Part shown: piece after piece, positions 36,601-44,431 of the stretch
Numbering within the stretch: position 1 is the first letter of the stretch
Layout of the letters: each line of letters starts with the position of its first letter
NCBI GenBank assembly: GCA_965229505.1
Contig: OZ245881.1
Coordinates: 3,038,001 to 3,102,000 of the forward strand
DNA length: 64,000 bases
Origin: UBA6059 sp040219045
GTDB lineage: Bacteria; Bacteroidota; Bacteroidia; Cytophagales; Cyclobacteriaceae
Direction: 5' to 3'
Made by a program: the position numbers and the translations under genes
The notes under the pieces: generated by a model
What the model was told of the DNA's origin: nothing
The model's database searches: none
Seen by the model: the letters and a program-made list of their open reading frames with translations, nothing else

Positions 36601-37288
36601 CAACAGCTTTAATTTTTAAGCTGACATCAGCTGAAGCTGTGTAACTGGCCACAAGGGTCGCTGAGTTGGAGATTGATTCAAGTAGTTCAAAGCCAGCACC
36701 TTCGTCAACGAACACCTCTAGCTTATCAGTGGCATCTGATGCTTGTATTGAGATCGGAAAAGATGCGCCGGCAACAACAAATTGATCTGTAGTGGGAGAC
36801 TGAATCGTAACGAATTGGTTTACTGCCAGGTCAATATAGATGTCCCCATTACTGCCAACAGTTCCTCCTTCAAAGCTACCGGGAGTGCCCTTGCCTTCTG
36901 CACTACCATCAGCATTTCTAAATACCATCCCTAGCCTGAAGACGGTCTGTCCACTTGATACACTGTAGTATTCGTTGATGCTGGGACTTATCGTAAATTC
37001 CCACTTGTCCGTCTCGCCAGCCACTTTGGTCATTTCACCTACGCCATCATCCTGACCCCAGTTGCCCACTACATTCTGCCACGATTCGCCTGTAGGTCCG
37101 CTAATGATGACGCCAGTGTGTATATACACTGTAGAGGCACCTTCAAGACTGCCGGTACCCTCTGTCGCATCATATATAATTTTCACTTCGTCCGTACCCA
37201 CAGCTTCTGTGGGTTCTATCACTACTATTTGCGAGTAGCCTGTGAAAGCGGAGGAGGAGAGAAATAGGAATGCCAGTAACTTCTTCAT
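33650..37288 (-). CDS. Secreted multidomain GH13 alpha-amylase with T9SS sorting domain
   Basis: A 1212-residue exported enzyme for alpha-glucan breakdown. Signal peptide 1-20. Module A is 21-156, a beta linker follows to about 250, and a CBM48-like domain is at 260-360 (VYVVGDFNDW). The GH13 barrel spans 390-760 with DMVLNH (486-491), nucleophile Asp561 in FDGYRFDLSKG, acid/base Glu608 in VILEHF and Asp662 in ESHDED. A C-terminal beta domain ends near 850. Modules B (861-985) and C (993-1117) repeat the fold of module A; A and C share VGNWGQDDG and LGMVFRNADGS. A T9SS type A sorting domain closes the protein (1134-1212, beginning NFSTYPNPT). Secretion or cell-surface attachment by T9SS is expected. 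No susCD pair lies nearby. Confidence 0.93.
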   Translation of the reverse strand: MKKLLAFLFLSSSAFTGYSQIVVIEPTEAVGTDEVKIIYDATEGTGSLEGASTVYIHTGVIISGPTGESWQNVVGNWGQDDGVGEMTKVAGETDKWEFTISPSINEYYSVSSGQTVFRLGMVFRNADGSAEGKGTPGSFEGGTVGSNGDIYIDLAVNQFVTIQSPTTDQFVVAGASFPISIQASDATDKLEVFVDEGAGFELLESISNSATLVASYTASADVSLKIKAVATFGSSQEEDINEIEVKLRGQTVAAPLPVGAIDGINYIDGDDTKVVLSLLAPDKDFVYVVGDFNDWEIDDDYLMQVDSNDSSRFFIEINGLESGKPYVYQYWVEGVIKVGDPFADQVADPWNDEFIPSSVYPNLPVYDEIDYGVATVLQTGQQDYAWPISEDSWVKHDQEKLVVYELLVRDFVGSHDYKDVIDSLSYLKRLGINAIELMPIMEFEGNSSWGYNPSYYFAPDKYYGTKNDLKDLIAACHAEGIAVILDMVLNHSFGQSPLVMMYFDSENGKPSTDNPWFNPDATHPFNVGYDFNHESPYTQDYVDKVSKYWIEEYHFDGYRFDLSKGFTQTNNPDDVGAWGQLDQSRIDILTRMADKIWETDPSAYVILEHFADQDEETILKNEGMMVWGNSNNDFRQLLAGNGSPSGDAVKQASRVSYIESHDEDRLVYEMIEFGRSSGTYNTQELSVALNRSKLASAFFYTLPGPKMLWQFQELGYDIDINFAGRTGEKPLPWGADGLGYYEDEQRQKLYNTTAEIINLTNTYANAFDEGSLTTTLSGDLRTISIQHEELNVEILGNFSLTEQSRNASFSKSGNWYEFFTGDTLVISGSSTQLTFAPGQFYFFTDQPVFSATANLVDVFRSIVTPDPTEFNALQEVNFTLDAVAADPAGTQGLSDAERIFLYAGVVLEPGSNEVSNFVGSLDGTDLGLELTPTEGQDGKWAFSLAAREYFGVPAEQRIYKIAMKFRDEAGVNLGTNAGGDFIYFDVLPDEELSIVTVSPTEFGSTNNITITYDAEASEPAGALVGASKVYMHSGVITVENGTSWELVVGNWGQDDGIGQMTKVPGEANKWEISMTPRNYYHVPAGTSVYRLGMVFRNADGSKEGKDEGLQDIFVDVPIIDDGVPTGIADDLVSNFSTYPNPTFDQLNVRLTGVNAISVALLTDLSGKKIREWRNMITEGGEFRFGLSGLESGVYFLTFTSGSTQYGTRVIKQ

Positions 37289-37366
37289 GATACGGATGAT
37301 TGCTCGTTGCTAAAAGTATATCAAAAGTGGAGTTTTTAGCTACTAGAATACGAACTCATTAAAAAT

Positions 37367-37414
37367 CAAACGTTTGCATTAAAAAAAATCTTTGTATTTA
37401 GTGTTGCAAAAGTA
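37367..37414 (-). promoter_or_regulatory. Promoter element and LacI-type operator of amylase gene
   Basis: On the minus strand an exact TAnnTTTG -7 element (TACTTTTG, 37407-37414) is followed about 30 bp downstream by the perfect CG-centred palindrome CAAACGTTTG (37367-37376), which resembles LacI/GalR-family operators. Transcription would start near 37400, with a leader of about 110 nt before the amylase ATG. The operator position just after the start suits a repressor relieved by sugar. No LacI-type gene is in the window. Confidence 0.5.
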
Positions 37415-37446
37415 TTTGGAGAAACTATAATTAGATTTTTGAGCAC

Positions 37447-37474
37447 AAAAAAAAGGGCCATCAAATGGCCCTTT
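37447..37474 (-). terminator. Rho-independent terminator of the 37498-37983 gene
   Basis: A perfect 10-bp stem (AAAGGGCCAT with ATGGCCCTTT) around a 3-nt loop is followed on the minus strand by eight T (A47-A54 on the plus strand). It lies 24 bp after the stop of the minus-strand gene at 37498 and separates it from the amylase promoter. Confidence 0.88.
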
Positions 37475-37497
37475 CGATTTTATCATGGAGTGCAGGT

Positions 37498-37983
37498 TTA
37501 ATACTGCATTTTGACTTTTTCAGAATAGACTGATGCTATTTCTTCTCCTTTTTTGAAGTCTCTCAGTTTAGTTTCAAACTCCGCCGTTTGCTGGTAGCGA
37601 ATGACAAGAGCTATGTCAATGGCGCTAATCAAAGCAGTCTTAGCCTCTTCTTCATTCATCATACCTTTTTTGACGGCTTTCTTATAATGCCCGTTCAGCT
37701 TTTGCACCGAATAATAGATGGCCGGCTTCTCTACAATCGTTCTGTCGCGAGGGACAGTAGCACTTGCCTCTTCCTTCCATGTGTAGGACTCTCTTAGGAG
37801 TTCCAATTTCTTAGCTACATCCAGGCCAAGTGGATGCGATCTCAAATACGTCACATCAATTCCCGAATCGTCAATCTTGTCGACCATAAAGTCGAAATAG
37901 AAAATGTCTTCGTCTGCGCTCTGGCTGAATCCGCCAAATGAGACACAAAATGCCATGCTTAGAATCAGTAATAATCTCTTCAT
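37498..37983 (-). CDS. Small exported protein, unknown function
   Basis: A 161-residue protein with a signal peptide (MKRLLLILSMAFCVSFGGFSQS). The mature part is mostly helical and charged (LGLDVAKKLELLRESYTW, GHYKKAVKKGMMNEEEAKTALISAIDIA) and ends KVKMQY. I do not recognise the family. It is monocistronic, ending in a strong terminator and preceded by a hairpin in its leader (38030-38055). Function cannot be assigned. Confidence 0.75.
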   Translation of the reverse strand: MKRLLLILSMAFCVSFGGFSQSADEDIFYFDFMVDKIDDSGIDVTYLRSHPLGLDVAKKLELLRESYTWKEEASATVPRDRTIVEKPAIYYSVQKLNGHYKKAVKKGMMNEEEAKTALISAIDIALVIRYQQTAEFETKLRDFKKGEEIASVYSEKVKMQY

Positions 37984-38551
37984 ACGGTTAGTTTATTTCA
38001 ATCAAAAACTCTGGTTTCAAGTCAAAAAAGCAAAATGTTCTTTTCAACATTTTGCAAATATCCGAATCCACTCTAAAAATCAAAAGGTTTTTGTGAGAAT
38101 TTGGACTTTGAAAAGTATAACTCTTTTGTGATTTGAATAATTATTAAAACTGGCTTTTGTAGGAATTGTTTATTGGGAGAATATTAAAGATGTGACGGTT
38201 TTCTTAATGAATTTTTTGAGATAGTAAATTTTGATTGAAGAATTGTGGTGACCCAAATACAAGATCACCACTATAGACCGAAAAAGGAGAGTGTTTTGTA
38301 TATTTCTATTTCTTGTAATAGTGCAATTAATGATAATAAAAAGTGATAAATATATGACCAAAGATTCTTCCAATTGGCTTGGTTTGATTTTTGTGAAATA
38401 GATGAATCAGAGGTTTTGATTGCGGAATTCCAAACAAAGTTTTGATAATGAAATAGTTAGGTATTTATCCCCTTGACAGATGCTTCTAAGTATTTCGCAG
38501 ATTGTACCTCTTAAACTCTCAGTTAACCGGTAAGGGAGAAGTTTATAGTAA
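37984..38551. other. 568-bp AT-rich gap without a gene
   Basis: Apart from the inverted repeat at 38030-38055, I see no coding sequence, repeat or RNA gene here. The reading frames present are short and of random composition. The region must contain the promoter for the minus-strand gene at 37498, but no exact TAnnTTTG match was found. Confidence 0.5.
38030..38055. promoter_or_regulatory. Inverted repeat upstream of the 37498-37983 gene
   Basis: GCAAAATGTT and AACATTTTGC form a perfect 10-bp inverted repeat around CTTTTC, 47-72 bp before the gene's ATG. It could be a repressor site or a leader hairpin. There is no T-run on either side, so a terminator is unlikely. Confidence 0.45.
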
Positions 38552-38908
38552 CTAGTGCTGCTTTTTTGGATTTCTAAAATTCTTAGCCTCATCCTCATGA
38601 GGACGTGCAGTAAGGCATTGAAAGTCCTTTTCCAATAAGACTCTAAGCCCTGAGACTGTGCCCTCAAAAGTCACCCGGTCTGTATCATTCCACTCAGTGA
38701 CATATTCGTGGGGTAGATACACAGTTATATTTCTGCTCTCAACCTTGATTTGAATATCCTCCGCCTCATTACTTACCAGCGCGTATCCAAAGGTGCCGAT
38801 GGTGTCATTACCGAACTGCTCCTCCAGTTTGCCTGAGGTGGCCAATAGAGCGAGACCTTCTTGATTGATTCTTATTCTAAGAGATTGATTACTTATCCGA
38901 AGCTTCAT
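38552..38908 (-). CDS. Small conserved-type protein, possibly DUF7009
   Basis: A 118-residue cytoplasmic protein beginning MKLRISNQSLRIRINQEGLA. I use the ATG at 38908. The upstream ATG at 38947 adds a tail MRILKTYNPYIYL that does not fit. It is rich in beta strands (IQIKVESRNITVYLPHEYV) and the C-terminal part reads LLEKDFQCLTARPHEDEAKNF. The N-terminal pattern resembles DUF7009-type proteins, but I hold this weakly. It is divergent from the sulfur operon at 39067, and a link to it is only positional. The end has a Cys and a His in QCLTARPHED, a possible metal site. Confidence 0.6.
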   Translation of the reverse strand: MKLRISNQSLRIRINQEGLALLATSGKLEEQFGNDTIGTFGYALVSNEAEDIQIKVESRNITVYLPHEYVTEWNDTDRVTFEGTVSGLRVLLEKDFQCLTARPHEDEAKNFRNPKKQH

Positions 38909-39066
38909 AAGGTAAATATATGGATTGTAAGTCTTCAATATTCGCATGAATATACTTTCATATGATAGTTTTTACATGTGTAATAATCATTAAGCTTGCT
39001 GACGACCGTCATTTGAGTGCGAGTGGTGGGCAGATACCTTAGCAATGTCAACAAAGTCCAGATGTC

Positions 39067-40308
39067 ATGAAAAATCTAGTCATTATCGGAGCAGGGTCAG
39101 CAGGTACTATGATGGTAAATCACCTTCATCAAAGGCTGCCGGCCGACTGGAAGATTACGGTAGTGGATCCACATCCAGTGCATTATTACCAGCCCGGGTT
39201 CTTGTTTCTACCTTTTGGCATCTATGAGGAGAAGGATTTATATAAGGAAAAGAAAAATTACATCCCTAAACACGCTGATTACTTACAGGTCAAAGTAGAT
39301 CGTATTCTTCCTGATGAAAATAAAATTTTGATTAAAGGGGACTTTCCCGAGTTGCACTATGATCTGCTGATAGTCGCCACCGGGTCTCGTATAGCACCGG
39401 AAGAGGTGGATGGTATGAATGGCGATCTTTGGCATAAGTCAGTTTTTGACTACTACAGCTTTGAAGGGTCGAAGGCTCTTGCTGAAAAACTCAAGACTTG
39501 GGAAGGTGGAAAGCTGGTAGTGCATATCACAGAGATGCCTATCAAATGTCCAGTTGCACCTCTGGAATTTGCGTTTTTAGCCGATTGGTATTTTAAGGAA
39601 AAGGGTATTCGGGACAAAGTAGAAATCACTTATGTGACACCACTTTCTGGAGCATTTACCAAACCACGATCATCAAAGAGATTGGGTCATATGCTTGATG
39701 ATAAGAACATCAAGCTTATCACGGATTTCGCAGTTCAGCGAATCGATAATGATAACAAGAAACTAATTTCTTGGGACGATAAGGAAGTATCATTTGACTT
39801 ACTCGCAACCGTACCTACCAATATGGGTGATGATATGATTGCTCGCTCAGGGCTGGGTGATGATCTCAACTTCGTACCTACGAATAAACATACGCTCCAG
39901 TCGGAGGCCCATGATAATATCTTCGTGATCGGAGATGCTACCAACGTACCTGCATCTAAAGCGGGATCGGTTGCACACTTTGAATCAGAAATACTCACTG
40001 AAAATATACTGTCGTATATCAATGGCAAACCGCTTACAGAGAGCTTTGATGGTCATGCCAACTGCTTCATAGAGACGGGCAGTGGCAAAGCTATGCTTAT
40101 CGATTTCAACTATGACCAAGAGCCGGTAGAAGGTGTCTTTCCTTTCGAAGGTATCGGACCAATGAAGCTATTGGAAGAGAATAGAATGAATCACTGGGGC
40201 AAACTGGCCTTTCGCTGGGTGTACTGGAATATGCTCATGAAAGGCAGAAAAGTGCCCTTTATATCAACGCACATGCAGAAAAAAGGAAAAAAACTTCAAT
40301 CAGTATAA
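39067..40308 (+). CDS. SQR-like FAD-dependent oxidoreductase
   Basis: A flavoprotein of 413 residues in the sulfide:quinone oxidoreductase/NDH-2 superfamily. The FAD motif is VIIGAGSAGTMMVNHL (residues 5-20), the second dinucleotide region is around LIVATGSRIAPEE, and the C-terminal FAD contact is IFVIGDATNVPASKAGSVAHFE. One redox Cys is seen in PIKCPVAPLEFAFL, matching the central SQR cysteine, and another in HANCFIETGSG. The next two genes encode TusE- and DsrE-like proteins, so oxidation of sulfide or persulfide with transfer of sulfane sulfur is likely. The enzyme would sit on the inner face of the cytoplasmic membrane. Confidence 0.85.
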   Translation: MKNLVIIGAGSAGTMMVNHLHQRLPADWKITVVDPHPVHYYQPGFLFLPFGIYEEKDLYKEKKNYIPKHADYLQVKVDRILPDENKILIKGDFPELHYDLLIVATGSRIAPEEVDGMNGDLWHKSVFDYYSFEGSKALAEKLKTWEGGKLVVHITEMPIKCPVAPLEFAFLADWYFKEKGIRDKVEITYVTPLSGAFTKPRSSKRLGHMLDDKNIKLITDFAVQRIDNDNKKLISWDDKEVSFDLLATVPTNMGDDMIARSGLGDDLNFVPTNKHTLQSEAHDNIFVIGDATNVPASKAGSVAHFESEILTENILSYINGKPLTESFDGHANCFIETGSGKAMLIDFNYDQEPVEGVFPFEGIGPMKLLEENRMNHWGKLAFRWVYWNMLMKGRKVPFISTHMQKKGKKLQSV

Positions 40309-40324
40309 CCTAAATGAAAATATT

Positions 40325-40633
40325 ATGGAAGCCGTAATCGCAAATAGACCCGTAGAAGTCAATGAAGAAGGATACTTCATCAAACCAGAGCAGTGGGACA
40401 AAGAGATTGCCCACGCGATAGCAGAGGAAGAAGACATTGCTCTCACAGATAGGCATTTCGAGGTGATCAATTTCATCCGGGATCAATTTGACAAAGGAGT
40501 GGCACTTTCCATCCGGCGTATTGGTAAGTCAGGCGTTGTGGACATCAAAGAGTTCTATGCACTCTTTCCTGATGGTCCACTAAAGAAAGCGTCACGTATC
40601 GCAGGCATTCCAAAGCCCGCAAGCTGTATTTAG
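40325..40633 (+). CDS. TusE/DsrC-family sulfur carrier
   Basis: A 102-residue DsrC/TusE-family protein. It ends GIPKPASCI, with the conserved penultimate Cys on the flexible C-terminal arm. The second Cys about ten residues earlier, found in true DsrC of dissimilatory sulfite metabolism, is absent (KKASRIAG), so it is TusE-like and acts as a persulfide relay. The start MEAVIANRPVEVNEEGYFIKPEQWDKEIA matches the family. It lies 16 bp after the SQR-like gene and 22 bp before the DsrE-like gene. Confidence 0.92.
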   Translation: MEAVIANRPVEVNEEGYFIKPEQWDKEIAHAIAEEEDIALTDRHFEVINFIRDQFDKGVALSIRRIGKSGVVDIKEFYALFPDGPLKKASRIAGIPKPASCI

Positions 40634-40655
40634 TTAACCCCAAAACTTATTACTC

Positions 40656-41168
40656 ATGGCAACTTTAGAAGCACCCACAAAAAAGAAAGTAAAGAAAGAG
40701 AAAAGCCTCAGGAAAATAATGATCATCAACTCCAAAGCAACTATAGATGCAGCCTATGCAGGATTGATACTTGCTAATGGCGCTAGAATGGAGGGAATTG
40801 AGTCAGAGATGTTCTGTACTTTTTTTGGACTGGAGATGATCACCAAGGAGAAGATGAAGCATCTGCATGTAGCAACGGTCGGCAATCCCGGGATGCATAT
40901 CCCCACCATGGTTGGCGGATTACCCGGTATGGAGAGTTTTGCATCCAACATGATGAAGAAAGAAATGGAGAAACTCGATATTCCTGAGATAGATGAGTTT
41001 ATCGAGATATATCAAGCGTCAGGAGGTAAAGTTTTCGCATGTAAGTTGGCCATGGAGATGTTCCACTTGGAGGAGAAAGATCTCATCGATGATCTGAATG
41101 GTGTTTTGACTGTAGGCGACTTTTACAATAGAGCTGATGAGCAGGGCGCACAGATAATTTTTATCTAA
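40656..41168 (+). CDS. DsrE/DsrF/DrsH-like sulfurtransferase
   Basis: A 170-residue protein of the DsrE/DsrF/DrsH-like family (DrsE_2 type). After a lysine-rich start (PTKKKVKKEKSLRK) it has the Rossmann-like core IMIINSKATIDAAYAGLILANGA, and the conserved active Cys lies in GGKVFACKLAMEMF. Other features are the GNPGMHIPTMVGGLPGMESF loop and the ending QGAQIIFI. It is the last gene of the operon, followed by a strong terminator. The role in handing sulfane sulfur to or from TusE is inferred from family and context. Confidence 0.88.
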   Translation: MATLEAPTKKKVKKEKSLRKIMIINSKATIDAAYAGLILANGARMEGIESEMFCTFFGLEMITKEKMKHLHVATVGNPGMHIPTMVGGLPGMESFASNMMKKEMEKLDIPEIDEFIEIYQASGGKVFACKLAMEMFHLEEKDLIDDLNGVLTVGDFYNRADEQGAQIIFI

Positions 41169-41187
41169 GTATTCTGCTCAGGCATTA

Positions 41188-41220
41188 AATACCCCGACTG
41201 TCTGGTTGGGGTATTTTTTT
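41188..41220 (+). terminator. Rho-independent terminator of the sulfur operon
   Basis: AATACCCCGAC pairs with GTTGGGGTATT (eleven pairs, one G-T) around a TGTCTG loop, followed by a run of T. It lies about 20 bp after the DsrE-like gene. Confidence 0.9.
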
Positions 41221-41287
41221 GCCATACCTGTAAATATATTGGTGTTAGCTACCGCAATAAAGTAGCTTTCCTCAAAGCTTTATTATT

Positions 41288-44200
41288 ATGAAACGATCGT
41301 TCCTACCCTATTTTCTAATCACTTTATTGATAGCCACAAGTGCTATCGGGCAGACCATTGATTTGTCATCTTTTAGCGCGATGAAGCCAAGAAACATAGG
41401 GCCGGCGGGTATGAGTGGTCGTGTCACAGCCGTTGATGTCGTCACCAATGACCCTGATGTGATCTATGTAGGATCAGCCAGTGGTGGCCTCTGGAAATCA
41501 ACTGGAGGAGGTATAGCATTCGAGCCAGTGTTTGATAATGTGCGCTCGCACAGCATCGGTGCTGTGACTATCAACCAGCAAAACCCGAGTGAAGTATGGG
41601 TAGGAACTGGTGAGGGAAACCCACGCAATAGCCAATCGAGTGGCAATGGTATCTATCGTTCGCTGGATGCGGGTAAGACTTGGGAGCTCATGGGGCTGGA
41701 GAATAGCCGGAATATCCACCGAATCCTCATCAATCCACAAAACCCAAAGGTCATCTACGCTGGTGTACAAGGGTCGGCCTGGGGAGCACATTCCGATAGG
41801 GGAGTCTATCGCACACAGGATGGTGGCAAGAGCTGGGAGCAGATACTATCCATCAATGATCGCACAGGAGTGGCAGATATGGTGATGGATCCAAGTAACC
41901 CCAATAAGTTGATTGTGGCGATGTGGGAGTTCAAGCGAGATCCATGGTTTTTTAAGTCTGGTGGTGCGGGCTCGGGCATACACCTATCGGTAAATGGGGG
42001 CGACTCCTGGCAAAAACTCGGTGAAGATGATGGACTACCCGGTGGTGAATTAGGACGGACTGGATTAGCGATAGCAGCTTCAAACCCGAACGTGATTTAT
42101 GCCTTGGTAGAATCAAAGAAAAATGGATTGTATAAATCAACAGATGGTGGCTACAAGTGGTCATTGGTTACCACAAAAAATATCGGAGGCAGACCATTTT
42201 ACTATGCGGATATCTTCGTTGATCCAACCAATGAAAACCGACTTTACAACGTCTGGACGCATGTCGATGTGAGTGAAGACGGTGGAAAGACCTTCAATCG
42301 ATTCATAGATGCAGGTAAGGTGCATGTCGATCATCACGCATTGTACATTCACCCAACGAATCCAGAGTTTATCATCAATGGAGGAGACGGAGGTTTGGCA
42401 ATCACCAGAGATAAAGGGAAGACCTGGAAGACTTCAGAGAATTTGCCGCTAGGTCAGTTTTATCACATCAATGTAGACAATCAGATACCATACTTCGTAT
42501 ACGGCGGCCTCCAGGATAACGGCAGCTGGCGTGGACCGAGTCAGGTTTGGAGGCGGGGCGACATCCGAAACCACTACTGGGATAGAATCGGCTATGGCGA
42601 TGGGTTTGATGCTGTACCCGATCCATTTGATCCCAGGTATAGCTACTCCCAGCTACAGCAGGGTAGCCTGCTGAGGAATGATAGCGAGACTGGTGAACTT
42701 CGAAACATCAAGCCTGTAGCGCCAGATGATACTAATCTACGTTTCAATTGGAATGCCGGTATAGCGCTTGATCCCTTCGATAAGAATATCATCTACTTTG
42801 GTGCTCAGCATTTACTAAAATCAACGGATAAGGGCGACTCCTGGGAGATCATCTCGCCTGACTTGACGACCAACGACCCTGAGAAGCAGAAGCAGCCCAT
42901 GTCAGGAGGTCTGACACTCGACGGTAGTGGCGCAGAGAACTATACTACGATACTGACCATCGCTCCAAGCACATTGGAGAAAGGTGTGATATGGGTAGGG
43001 ACGGATGACGGCAATGTCCAACTCACCCGAGACGCAGGCAGCACCTGGACGGACGTCACCAAGAATATGAAAATCCCGGCGGGTGGATGGGTACATCAGA
43101 TCACCGCTTCTACCTATAATGCCGGTGAGGCGTTCGCTACCGTAAATTACTACCGAAGTGAAAATGATTGGACACCTTACCTTATGCGTACCACCGACTA
43201 TGGCAAAAGCTGGAAGAATATCGCTAATGTCAATCAGATCTATGGTTATGCAATGTCATTTGCACAAGACCCGGTACAGCCGCGATTGATGTTTTTAGGC
43301 AGTGAATTTGGACTTTATGTGAGTTTTGATGAAGGAGCCAACTGGCAGGTCTGGACACATGGTTTCCCGTATGCCAGTGCCATGGATTTGGCGATTCATC
43401 CCAGAGAGCATGATCTGGTAGTTGGTACATTTGGCAGAGCCGTATGGATATTGGATGATATCCGACCCTTGAGAGCTTTGGCGATTGAGGGATCGGGTAT
43501 GCTCAATAGTTCTTTCAAAGTATTCGATGCACCGCTAGCCTATCTGGCTTTTATTGGTGAAGCTAATGGTTATAGAAGCACGGGAGATGCGTTGTACGCA
43601 GGTGAAAACAAGGAGTTGGGTGCATTGCTTTCTTTTTATGTGAACCAGCTGGCTGAGGTAGATGGCAAGAAAGTCGACAGTGTGAAAGTTGAGATTTCTA
43701 ATAGCACAGGAAAAGTGGTGAGAACTTTTCACGAAGATGTTAAATCTGGACTCAACCGCTTTACATGGTCACTTGACCGGGATGGAGCAAGATACCCAGA
43801 TACAAAAGCCCCTAAAAAATATGAAGACCCACGAGGAGGTACATTGGTCGTACCCGGGGAGTATACTGCCAAACTAACCTATAATGGGGAGGTAGCCAGT
43901 ACAACCATTACGGTAGGTGTGAACCCAAAGATCACGACTACTGCCGAGCAAATGGAGGAGAAATCTAAGTTGTTTGATCAACACTATGCCAATGTAGCCC
44001 GTGCCACTGCAGCTGTAGATCAGATCCGAGATGCCAAAGCAGATATCGCGAAGATCGCGGGTTTGATGAAAGACCAGGAGGTTGCTAATGACGCGATAGA
44101 CAGTCTGCACAAATCCATGAAAAAAGAGTTGGACGAGCTCCTGTATCAGGCGATCGCCAAAGAGGTGCAAGGTTTCTCTGTCAACCCCGAGCTAATTGAG

Positions 44201-44389
44201 GCCAAGTTGGGAAATGCAGCGCGATACCTACAGTCGCCTTTGGTGCCGGCTAATCCTTCACAGCGCAAGGTTCTGGAAGAGTCTATCTCCGCAACTGATG
44301 AATTTGTGAATATGGTAAACACTTGGTTCTCTGAAAACTGGAGCAGCTACCAGGAAAAGGTAAAAGGACTCAATCTGTCAATATTCTAG
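41288..44389 (+). CDS. Exported sortilin/BNR-like beta-propeller protein
   Basis: A 1033-residue protein with a signal peptide (MKRSFLPYFLITLLIATSAIGQ). Residues about 30-720 form a sortilin/VPS10- or BNR-type ten-bladed propeller. Asp-box-like repeats recur (SLDAGKTWE, TQDGGKSWE, SVNGGDSWQ, STDGGYKWS, SEDGGKTFN, SFDEGANWQ). The C-terminal 300 residues have a beta sandwich-like part and helices. Such proteins in Bacteroidota are often annotated as glycosyl hydrolase, but no catalytic residues can be assigned. No T9SS sorting domain is present. Function unknown; location extracytoplasmic. Confidence 0.85.
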   Translation: MKRSFLPYFLITLLIATSAIGQTIDLSSFSAMKPRNIGPAGMSGRVTAVDVVTNDPDVIYVGSASGGLWKSTGGGIAFEPVFDNVRSHSIGAVTINQQNPSEVWVGTGEGNPRNSQSSGNGIYRSLDAGKTWELMGLENSRNIHRILINPQNPKVIYAGVQGSAWGAHSDRGVYRTQDGGKSWEQILSINDRTGVADMVMDPSNPNKLIVAMWEFKRDPWFFKSGGAGSGIHLSVNGGDSWQKLGEDDGLPGGELGRTGLAIAASNPNVIYALVESKKNGLYKSTDGGYKWSLVTTKNIGGRPFYYADIFVDPTNENRLYNVWTHVDVSEDGGKTFNRFIDAGKVHVDHHALYIHPTNPEFIINGGDGGLAITRDKGKTWKTSENLPLGQFYHINVDNQIPYFVYGGLQDNGSWRGPSQVWRRGDIRNHYWDRIGYGDGFDAVPDPFDPRYSYSQLQQGSLLRNDSETGELRNIKPVAPDDTNLRFNWNAGIALDPFDKNIIYFGAQHLLKSTDKGDSWEIISPDLTTNDPEKQKQPMSGGLTLDGSGAENYTTILTIAPSTLEKGVIWVGTDDGNVQLTRDAGSTWTDVTKNMKIPAGGWVHQITASTYNAGEAFATVNYYRSENDWTPYLMRTTDYGKSWKNIANVNQIYGYAMSFAQDPVQPRLMFLGSEFGLYVSFDEGANWQVWTHGFPYASAMDLAIHPREHDLVVGTFGRAVWILDDIRPLRALAIEGSGMLNSSFKVFDAPLAYLAFIGEANGYRSTGDALYAGENKELGALLSFYVNQLAEVDGKKVDSVKVEISNSTGKVVRTFHEDVKSGLNRFTWSLDRDGARYPDTKAPKKYEDPRGGTLVVPGEYTAKLTYNGEVASTTITVGVNPKITTTAEQMEEKSKLFDQHYANVARATAAVDQIRDAKADIAKIAGLMKDQEVANDAIDSLHKSMKKELDELLYQAIAKEVQGFSVNPELIEAKLGNAARYLQSPLVPANPSQRKVLEESISATDEFVNMVNTWFSENWSSYQEKVKGLNLSIF

Positions 44390-44431
44390 TGATGAGTGCT
44401 GGGTAAAATACTTCTTGATGATGGGATGAAG

